A DNA stretch of 20,443 bases from CAZSTA01 sp964609495 [NCBI: uncultured bacterium] (lineage in GTDB: Bacteria > CAZSTA01), in contig CAZSTA010000048.1 of assembly GCA_964609495.1 (NCBI GenBank), positions 1 through 20,443 of the forward strand, written 5' to 3'. The translations under genes and the position numbers were made by a program. Under the pieces are notes generated by a model, which saw nothing but the letters and a program-made list of their open reading frames with translations, was not told where the DNA came from and searched no databases. Positions 14,921 to 20,443 of the stretch are shown piece by piece. Within the stretch, counting starts at the first letter, position 1; every line of letters starts with the position of its first letter.

Positions 14921-16168
14921 TCAATCTTCCACTCCGCACCAATTCACTAAAAATATCAGAAGCCCCTTAGCAGCTTTCTGGATATCCCCCAAGTTTATAT
15001 GCTCGTTGTCGGAATGAGCATTGGCTATATCTCCAGGACCAAATACTAGGGTGGGAAGATTCGCCCTCTTAGCATAAAGTCGAGCATCACAACTCACGTT
15101 CAAGCCGAATACCTCTGAGTCTAATCCAGCTATATCGCAAGAATCTTTGAGGGTGATCACCAAGGGATGAGTTGGAGATAGCTCATAGGAATCGTTTCTC
15201 AATTTGTTGAACTCGATTTTATAATGGCTCTTTAACCACTCATCCCCTTCGCTCTCTATAGCGGTTATCAAATCCTGCTTGATCTGAGCTAGGGATTTAT
15301 TCGGCAAGAATCCGATTCCTCCCTCCATAGTCGCCTCCCCAGGAACAGTGGAGGGCCAATCTCCAGCGTTAAACGTACCGATATTCATCTGGACTGGTCG
15401 CTCATATCTCTCAAATAGAGGATAGCCTTTACTTTCCTCGATCAGTATCTTCTCATAGCGCTTGAATATATCGATGATCTGTATCGCCTTATCTATCGCG
15501 CTTATACCCTCCTCGATCCTTCCCATATGAACTGATTTTCCTCCCACCCAGATCTGAAACCAGATAGCCCCTCGGTTCGCAGGATGAATCTGAAGATCGC
15601 TCCCCTCCAGAACAACAACTCCCTCCGCTCTATATCCTTGTTTAATTAAAGCTAAAGCCCCATTTCCTCCGACTTCCTCCTCGGTGACAAGTTGAGCGAA
15701 TAGATCGCCTTTGAGCTTAATATCAAGCTCATCCAGTATCTTAAAGATGATATATATCAGGGCGACCTCTCCTTTATCATCACAAGCCCCCCGCCCATAG
15801 ATGATATCTCCATCTCTTCTGCCCTTAAAAGCATCCTCCCAATCTTCAGCAGGAACAATATCCGTATGTGCTTGCAGGATAACGCTTCGTCCTTCTCTCC
15901 CTCCCTTGCGAGTGACAACTAAATTCCTCCTCTGGGAGAGAGGTCGTTCCCCATCATAGTGGACATAATCCTCATCTTCCATCAAATCATCAGGATAAGG
16001 GATACTCTCCACATCAACCTGTAAGGTCTTAAATCTATCGAAGAGATATCCCATTATCTCGTCCTCCTGTCCGACTAAACTTGGGTAGGATATAAGTTTG
16101 ATGAGTAATTCTCCGATCTCATCTTTATATCTATCAACTAATTGGACGATCTCCCTTTCATAAGCCAT
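14921..16168 (-). CDS. M20 family metallopeptidase / deacylase (ArgE/DapE/CPG2 group)
   Basis: Cytoplasmic zinc hydrolase of 415 aa, a group that removes N-acyl groups or cleaves dipeptides. Catalytic domain residues are all present: His101 and Asp103 (QAHTDIVP), the GRGACDDKG motif (125-133) with the bridging Asp, the Glu pair in VTEEEVGG (161-168), LEGSD (187-191) and the final ligand His385 (NAHSDNEH). The dimerisation lid domain lies around 200-310 (GAIWFQIWVGGKSVHMG). Its length and the clear EGSD and GPGDIANAHSDNE blocks place it near acetylornithine deacetylase / succinyl-diaminopimelate desuccinylase, but the lack of biosynthetic neighbours argues against naming it argE or dapE. Only 3 nt separate it from the amidohydrolase, so the two are co-transcribed. 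The hairpin repeat follows it. Confidence 0.9.
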   Translation of the reverse strand: MAYEREIVQLVDRYKDEIGELLIKLISYPSLVGQEDEIMGYLFDRFKTLQVDVESIPYPDDLMEDEDYVHYDGERPLSQRRNLVVTRKGGREGRSVILQAHTDIVPAEDWEDAFKGRRDGDIIYGRGACDDKGEVALIYIIFKILDELDIKLKGDLFAQLVTEEEVGGNGALALIKQGYRAEGVVVLEGSDLQIHPANRGAIWFQIWVGGKSVHMGRIEEGISAIDKAIQIIDIFKRYEKILIEESKGYPLFERYERPVQMNIGTFNAGDWPSTVPGEATMEGGIGFLPNKSLAQIKQDLITAIESEGDEWLKSHYKIEFNKLRNDSYELSPTHPLVITLKDSCDIAGLDSEVFGLNVSCDARLYAKRANLPTLVFGPGDIANAHSDNEHINLGDIQKAAKGLLIFLVNWCGVED

Positions 16169-16171
16169 AAC

Positions 16172-17029
16172 CTAATTATCATCTCCTTCGGTGAGTTCGG
16201 GATTCTCCTTGAGCATAAGTTCGAGTGCGTTTCCTCTGGTTATCGCCTCGAACTGCTCCTCCGTCAAATCCATATTCCTTATAAGCTCCACTATGGGAAT
16301 GTCCTGCTCTGGATAGAGATAATCAGTTCCGAAAAGAAGCCTTTGATAATTGCGCCTGACGAACTCCACGCCAAATTCCTTGTCCCTTACGAGCGCATTG
16401 TATCCAGAACGAGCGGAGAGATCGGCATATAGATTGGGATATCGGGAGAATAGATAATCTATCCATCCACCGGGTTCTACCTTTCCGAGGGGATAAGTTA
16501 TTTCAGGATCGACCTCGGATGATATCTCAGCCCACCAGCCAGGTCCATGAGCTATGAAGTTCGTATTCGGATTTTCAAATAGCACTCTTTCAAAGGCGGG
16601 AAGATGAACCGAATCTGTGTTCCTCCATCTATCTATATGCAGAATAATTGGTAAGCCCAATTCCCCGCAAGCCTTGTATATCTCGATCGAACGAGGATCA
16701 TTTATGGGTAACCCTGCTAGATGCTCCCCAAAGCCTCGACATCCTTGTTCGATATATTCTTTGAGGATAACTTTAAAATCGGGCTTGAAATCTGGACCTC
16801 CTCTTCTAGGATCAACTCCACAGAAGGGGATCAATCTATCAGGATGTTTCCTGCAGATCTCGATCACTTCTTTGGTAGGGACATAGTAATGAGTCTCCTC
16901 GGGATTCTCCAGGGGAAGTATAACGGATTGCTCTATTCCCAGCTTATCCATAGCAGACAGTAAGATATCGGCTGTCAATGGCTCTCGATCCAGCATTATC
17001 TTTCCCAAGTGGGTGTGAATATCGATCAT
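16172..17029 (-). CDS. Amidohydrolase family 2 metal-dependent hydrolase
   Basis: A 285-residue TIM-barrel hydrolase/decarboxylase of the amidohydrolase-2 group (Pfam PF04909 type). Metal-site residues are visible in order: His5 and His7 (DIHTH), His131 (IILHIDRW), His161 (FIAHGPGWW) and Asp236 (LLFGTDYLYP). There is no signal peptide, so it is cytoplasmic. Members hydrolyse lactones and amides or decarboxylate aromatic acids; which applies here is unknown. Its ATG overlaps the stop of the DegT aminotransferase (ATGA), and it is 3 nt from the M20 gene, so the three proteins likely serve one pathway. The C terminus after about 272 is an acidic extension. Confidence 0.88.
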   Translation of the reverse strand: MIDIHTHLGKIMLDREPLTADILLSAMDKLGIEQSVILPLENPEETHYYVPTKEVIEICRKHPDRLIPFCGVDPRRGGPDFKPDFKVILKEYIEQGCRGFGEHLAGLPINDPRSIEIYKACGELGLPIILHIDRWRNTDSVHLPAFERVLFENPNTNFIAHGPGWWAEISSEVDPEITYPLGKVEPGGWIDYLFSRYPNLYADLSARSGYNALVRDKEFGVEFVRRNYQRLLFGTDYLYPEQDIPIVELIRNMDLTEEQFEAITRGNALELMLKENPELTEGDDN

Positions 17030-18294
17030 TTACTTCCTCCTAAATTTCTCTTAGCCAGATAGTATTCAGCCACCTTTCCTATTCCTCCAGCGATATCCGT
17101 TATATCCTCCTCAGTGAAGAATTCGTTCATAGGCAACACTATAATATCTTTCAATATAGCTTCCGAATTGGGACACATCCCCTCTTCGTAATTGATCTCC
17201 CTGCCATATAAGGGACAATTGAATGGACAACCCGAATCACCATAAGTTCTCTTCTTCGTCAGAAACTCATACATATACACTGGATTAGCGATATAACCAC
17301 CCCCAGGGATTCCCTCTTCATTTAACGCCTTTGCGAATTCGTCCCTTGATACTCCTAAAACATCTTCTTCTATCCGCAAGGGATAGAGCCAGTAGGAGTG
17401 CTTGGTATCCTCTGCCACATAAGGGGTTATTATCCCTGGGATATCCTTTATCCTCTTGGTGAGAGAAGCGGCTGCTCTTCTTCGCCTCTCAACTACTCCC
17501 TTAACCTTCCTCAACTGAGCTAGAGCTACCGCTCCTTGTAACTCCGTCATTCGATAATTAGGAGCTAGAAAGGGATGAATCCTCCCCTCGCCTCGAGGCC
17601 AGGCTTTGTCGGAGAAGAGGATGGCTCTCTGCCCCAATTTATCATCATCGAGGATGGTGATACCTCCATCTCCAGCGGTCATATGTTTAGATTGCTGGAG
17701 ACTAAAGCAACCGATATCCCCGATAGTTCCCACCATCTTCCCCTTATACTCCGCTAAGTATGCCTGACAGGAATCCTCGATAACATAGAGATTATATTCC
17801 TTCGCTATCTTCATAATCGGATCCATATCGGAAGGATTGCCAAAGAGATGAACAAGGAGTATCGCCTTAGTCCTATCGGTGATACGTTCTTTGATGCTAT
17901 CTGGATCCATATTATAAGTTCTAAGATCGAGATCGGCGAAGATAGGGATCGCATTTTGAAAGAGGATCGGATTTATCGTCCCGATATCAGTTATCGGCCC
18001 GGTGATCACCTCATCGCCCGGATTTAGGTCTAATGAACCCAAAGCGATATGGATAGCCGCAGTTCCTGAAGTTGAAGCTATAGCATACCTTCTGCTATGG
18101 AAACTCGCGAACTCCTCCTCAAACTTAATCACCATAGTCCCACCATTCCGATTGAGCGATCCCGATCTTATCACCTGAGTTAGTAGCTCTAACTCCTCAT
18201 CTCCTATATCTCTACCCGAGGAATCTGCTATCGTAGGAAAAGGCTTTCGTCTTATCGGTTCTCCACCTTCGATCGCTAATTTACTATTGCGCAT
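17026..18294 (-). CDS. DegT/DnrJ/EryC1 family PLP-dependent aminotransferase
   Basis: Cytoplasmic aminotransferase of 422 aa that, in this family, converts keto-sugars or ketocyclitols to amino derivatives. PLP residues: Lys203 in SLQQSKHMTAGDGG (Schiff base), Asp174 in VIEDSCQA (pyridine nitrogen), and TSGTAAIH (75-82; phosphate contact). The QQSKHxTxGDGG wording and the N terminus LAIEGGEPIRRKPFP resemble the scyllo-inosose / AHBA-synthase-like branch. A Cys-containing C-terminal insert (CPFNCPLYG, then GMCPNSEAI) is also typical of that branch. The ATG is preceded by GGAGATAT; the stop overlaps the amidohydrolase start. The second hairpin repeat copy lies 27 nt upstream of the start. The substrate cannot be assigned. 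Confidence 0.92.
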   Translation of the reverse strand: MRNSKLAIEGGEPIRRKPFPTIADSSGRDIGDEELELLTQVIRSGSLNRNGGTMVIKFEEEFASFHSRRYAIASTSGTAAIHIALGSLDLNPGDEVITGPITDIGTINPILFQNAIPIFADLDLRTYNMDPDSIKERITDRTKAILLVHLFGNPSDMDPIMKIAKEYNLYVIEDSCQAYLAEYKGKMVGTIGDIGCFSLQQSKHMTAGDGGITILDDDKLGQRAILFSDKAWPRGEGRIHPFLAPNYRMTELQGAVALAQLRKVKGVVERRRRAAASLTKRIKDIPGIITPYVAEDTKHSYWLYPLRIEEDVLGVSRDEFAKALNEEGIPGGGYIANPVYMYEFLTKKRTYGDSGCPFNCPLYGREINYEEGMCPNSEAILKDIIVLPMNEFFTEEDITDIAGGIGKVAEYYLAKRNLGGSK

Positions 18295-18321
18295 AATAGA
18301 TATATCTCCTCAGTGAGTTCG

Positions 18322-18372
18322 AGATATAATTTCCCCCTCACCCTAGCCCTCTCCCACAAGGGGAGAGGGAAC
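18322..18372. repeat. Intergenic hairpin repeat, copy 2
   Basis: Direct-orientation copy of the element at 14842-14892, 50 of 51 bases identical (G at 18346). Stem arms are 18347-18355 and 18361-18369 with a 5-nt loop. It sits in the leader region of the DegT gene, between it and the upstream oxidoreductase. The sequences flanking the two copies are not alike, so the boundaries of the element are those given here. Confidence 0.9.
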
Positions 18373-18429
18373 GTAAGCCTACTTGGATTTAGTGCTATTT
18401 CATAGTGACCTATCTATATCTTAATGAAA

Positions 18430-19461
18430 TTAGCTTAGAACTACCTCCTTGCCAGTTCTATTTGCCTCATAGATCGCTAGGATAAGATCTACTGCCTGTC
18501 GAGCTTTCTCACCGGGGATCATAGGATCGCGATCTTCGTTAATCGCATTCACCAAATCTTGCACCAACTGCTCGTGCCCAAAGGTGCCGATGGCAGTTGG
18601 CTCTGCGGCGGCTCCCGTGCCAGCTTCCTCTTTTTCCGCCTCTTTCTTTTCCTCCCCAAGGATCTCTAAGGAGACGATCTTGTTATCATCCAGCTTGAGA
18701 GTCCCCAACTCCCCGTGAATCTCGATGCTACTGGGATAACCAGGAACGATGCTGGTAGTTCCCTCTATCACTCCAAATGCTCCATTCTCATACTCCAGCA
18801 TAACAACCGCGGTATCCTCAACCTCGATATTCCTAGCTAGATGATCACATTTAGCGGAAATGACTCTCTTGACTGGGCCCATCATCCAGAGTAGCGCATC
18901 GATCCCGTGAACTCCTTGATTCATCAAGGCCCCTCCTCCATCTAAAGCCCAAGTTCCTCTCCAACCACCGCTATCATAATAAGCCTGAGAACGATAGTAC
19001 TTGAGGTAAGCATCGCCTAGAACGAGCTTGCCAATTTTCCCACTATCGATTATCTCTCTAGCTTTGTGGAATTCAGGATAAGCTCTTCTCTGGAATATAC
19101 CTCCCAATTTTACCCCAGCTTTGCGACATTCCTCGATCATCTGATCCATCTTCTCCTTGGTAATCTCCAGAGGTTTCTCGGAAAGGACATGCTTCCCAGC
19201 TCTAGCTGCGGCGATAGTTGGCTCTCCATGAAGCCCACTTGGAGTGCAGATGCAAACTGCATCTATATCGGGATCGTTCACCAGATCGTTATAGTTCTCG
19301 AACATCTTTTCAACTTCCCACTTCTCAGCAAACACCTTCATCTTCTCTGGGATAATATCACAGACCGCTACTAATTCTGCCCCCTCAGCTTTCTGTATTC
19401 CAATGGCATGCCAGGGGGCGATCACTCCACATCCGATAATACCAAATCCTAAAGTCTTCAT
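18430..19461 (-). CDS. Gfo/Idh/MocA family NAD(P)-dependent oxidoreductase
   Basis: A 343-residue predicted cytoplasmic dehydrogenase of sugars or cyclitols. The Rossmann domain (about 1-120) shows GFGIIGCGVIAPWHA and EKPLE (95-99, catalytic Lys96). The C-terminal domain shows GGWRGTWALDGGGALMNQGVHGIDAL, with His185 and Asp188 at the active site. A very charged insert (EEKKEAEKEEAG, about 270-281) precedes the conserved EPTAIGTFGHEQLVQDLV stretch. A textbook Shine-Dalgarno (AAGGAGGT, 6 nt spacing) fixes the start. It lies just upstream of the DegT cassette with repeat copy 2 between them. In known cyclitol and amino-sugar pathways such a dehydrogenase makes the ketone that a DegT enzyme aminates; that link is inference here. 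Confidence 0.92.
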   Translation of the reverse strand: MKTLGFGIIGCGVIAPWHAIGIQKAEGAELVAVCDIIPEKMKVFAEKWEVEKMFENYNDLVNDPDIDAVCICTPSGLHGEPTIAAARAGKHVLSEKPLEITKEKMDQMIEECRKAGVKLGGIFQRRAYPEFHKAREIIDSGKIGKLVLGDAYLKYYRSQAYYDSGGWRGTWALDGGGALMNQGVHGIDALLWMMGPVKRVISAKCDHLARNIEVEDTAVVMLEYENGAFGVIEGTTSIVPGYPSSIEIHGELGTLKLDDNKIVSLEILGEEKKEAEKEEAGTGAAAEPTAIGTFGHEQLVQDLVNAINEDRDPMIPGEKARQAVDLILAIYEANRTGKEVVLS

Positions 19462-19481
19462 AAGTTGACCTCCTTAAATAG

Positions 19482-19511
19482 TTTATCAATGAAATTCCTT
19501 TGGGTTCTCAA
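19482..19511 (-). promoter_or_regulatory. Possible weak promoter of the upstream Gfo/Idh gene
   Basis: On the minus strand TTGAGA (plus-strand 19506-19511) and GATAAA (19482-19487) are separated by 18 bp. The -35 is a 5/6 match and the -10 a 4/6 match. The gap to the methyltransferase gene (108 bp with a hairpin) makes an independent promoter plausible, but the match is modest. Confidence 0.3.
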
Positions 19512-19538
19512 ACCGAAACGCTTAAGAACATATTTATG

Positions 19539-19562
19539 GGTGAGTGCCAAAAGGCACGAACC
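19539..19562. terminator. Hairpin downstream of the methyltransferase gene
   Basis: GTGCC pairs with GGCAC around AAAA, and outside a 2-nt internal loop GGT pairs with ACC. The hairpin begins about 7 nt after the methyltransferase stop. On the plus strand the internal loop is a tandem GA/GA and TTTT follows, so the sequence is more terminator-like for plus-strand transcription, although no plus-strand gene is seen. It may mark the end of the methyltransferase transcript. Confidence 0.35.
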
Positions 19563-19569
19563 TTTTATG

Positions 19570-20355
19570 CTACTGAACCTCCCCAACCTTTTGAGTAATC
19601 ATCAATACAATCTTAGAGTAATGACCTAGTCCATTTTCTTCTATATCTCGTCCAAATCTAGCCCAAACCTCTTCAAAGGACGGAGTATTGATTCCATAAA
19701 TCTTTGGGACATTCTCGCAGGCAAATCCGATCTCAGTCTTAGCCTGTTCTGGTGAGAGCTTTTTACCCGTATAGTAACTTCTTTTCCTAATTAGCTTGAA
19801 TTTTGCTTCCTCAAGTATGCCTTCAAACTCCTTGGTCCTTAGCCAGGTGGCATCACAAATATAGGAAAACAGAGCCACTTCTATCTTCTGAGCTGTTGTC
19901 TCCATCTCTTCTGGAGGCATAACCACAAAACAAAAGTAGCTATCGGGTTTCAGAACTCTGTTCACCTCGAGAAATGTCTGTTGAACACCAGCTTTGCCTC
20001 TAGTCATATGAATATCTTCTAATCCTGTGAAATTAATTGCCATATCGAATTTTTCTCTAGGAAAGCTCATCTTGGTAGTGTCCATCTCCAAAATTTCTAT
20101 GCGGTCTTGAAGGCTCTGTTTTTCGAGGTTTTTTCTTGCATTTCGGATATCGCTTTGAGAAATATCAATGCCTGTAATCTTGAGACTACTATCGCACCTT
20201 GCAACTTCCATAGCAAAAAATCCTGAACCAGTTGCAACATCGAGGATGCGCATGCCAGGTTTAATGGGTAAATCACTTGCAATCCTGGAACGGAAATTAT
20301 TTAGCTTTTGATAATAAGTCTGATATTCTAGATTTGATACATATTGTTCAATCAC
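19570..20355 (-). CDS. Class I SAM-dependent methyltransferase
   Basis: A 261-residue cytoplasmic methyltransferase with a Rossmann-like SAM fold. Motif I is ILDVATGSGFF (37-47), followed by the acidic residue that binds SAM ribose (Asp64 in TGIDIS), DTTKMSFP (92-99) and FDMAINFTGLEDI (103-115). The family resembles the Methyltransf_11/25 group; the acceptor is unknown. It starts with GTG at 20355, where the Shine-Dalgarno is weak (GAGAG), so the start is less certain than for the neighbours. A good promoter lies about 45 nt upstream. A hairpin and a 108-bp gap separate it from the next gene, so a functional link with the downstream sugar-type enzymes is not shown. Confidence 0.88.
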   Translation of the reverse strand: MIEQYVSNLEYQTYYQKLNNFRSRIASDLPIKPGMRILDVATGSGFFAMEVARCDSSLKITGIDISQSDIRNARKNLEKQSLQDRIEILEMDTTKMSFPREKFDMAINFTGLEDIHMTRGKAGVQQTFLEVNRVLKPDSYFCFVVMPPEEMETTAQKIEVALFSYICDATWLRTKEFEGILEEAKFKLIRKRSYYTGKKLSPEQAKTEIGFACENVPKIYGINTPSFEEVWARFGRDIEENGLGHYSKIVLMITQKVGEVQ

Positions 20356-20397
20356 ATTCTCTCAATTCCCATTTGTGGCAAAAAAGCTCTTCCCTTT

Positions 20398-20425
20398 ATT
20401 ATATCACTTCTGACTAAAATAACAA
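20398..20425 (-). promoter_or_regulatory. Sigma-70-type promoter of the methyltransferase gene
   Basis: On the minus strand TTGTTA (-35, plus-strand 20420-20425) and TATAAT (-10, 20398-20403) are separated by 16 bp. The -10 is perfect and the -35 matches 4 of 6. Spacing to the GTG start is about 43 nt. Confidence 0.6.
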
Positions 20426-20443
20426 CTCCCTTCCTTGAACTTA

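Noticed and set aside
14921-16168. Naming the M20 gene argE or dapE.
   Set aside because: Motifs are common to the whole ArgE/DapE/CPG2 group and the neighbours are not arginine or lysine biosynthesis genes.
14816-18402. TTTAGTGCT / AGCACTAAA found in opposite orientations near the two 51-bp repeats, as possible terminal inverted repeats of a mobile cassette.
   Set aside because: Only 9 bp, at different distances from the two repeats, no target-site duplication and no transposase gene.
20097-20282. 61-codon minus-strand ORF inside the methyltransferase gene.
   Set aside because: It is out of frame within the SAM-binding motif region of a convincing methyltransferase.

Overview
All genes in this window lie on the minus strand, so transcription runs from high to low coordinates. 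The host is a Gram-negative-type (diderm) bacterium, because the window encodes an outer-membrane secretin (PilQ) with its alignment proteins. I cannot place it to genus. The gene order pilMNO(P)Q-aroC-aroKB-aroQ-pepP, together with two Gfo/Idh/MocA oxidoreductases, a DegT-type aminotransferase, an amidohydrolase and a caspase-PEGA protein, is the mix I associate with uncultured diderm lineages such as Poribacteria-like or other candidate phyla. That placement is inference, not proof. No tRNA, rRNA, CRISPR array or transposase gene was seen.

Right part (about 20.4 to 11.5 kb), accessory region. In transcription order it holds: a SAM methyltransferase with a good sigma-70-like promoter; a Gfo/Idh/MocA oxidoreductase; a tight three-gene unit of DegT/DnrJ/EryC1 aminotransferase, metal-dependent amidohydrolase and M20 peptidase/deacylase; an exported caspase-like protease carrying a PEGA domain; a HicB-family antitoxin followed by a broken hicA toxin gene; and a second Gfo/Idh/MocA oxidoreductase. 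Two nearly identical 51-bp copies of an intergenic hairpin repeat bracket the three-gene unit. The enzyme set suggests processing of amino-sugar, cyclitol or N-acyl substrates, but the substrate cannot be read from sequence.

Middle (about 11.4 to 4.6 kb), type IV pilus assembly operon. A near-consensus promoter (TTGTCA, 17 bp, TATAAT) precedes pilM, pilN, pilO, a very large PilP-like protein (796 aa instead of under 200) and the secretin pilQ. Most junctions are ATGA stop/start overlaps. The PilB/PilT motors, PilC and pilins are not in this window.

Left part (about 4.6 kb to the edge), housekeeping block. It holds chorismate synthase, a fused shikimate kinase/3-dehydroquinate synthase, type II 3-dehydroquinate dehydratase and an M24 (Xaa-Pro-type) aminopeptidase. 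A strong hairpin lies between pilQ and aroC and may act as a terminator or attenuator.

Most notable: the hicA remnant overlapping intact hicB, with the start signal of the next gene inside the remnant; the repeat-bracketed three-gene cassette; the oversized PilP-like protein; and the exported caspase-PEGA protein with an unrecognised C-terminal domain. I found no clear candidate for a wholly new system.
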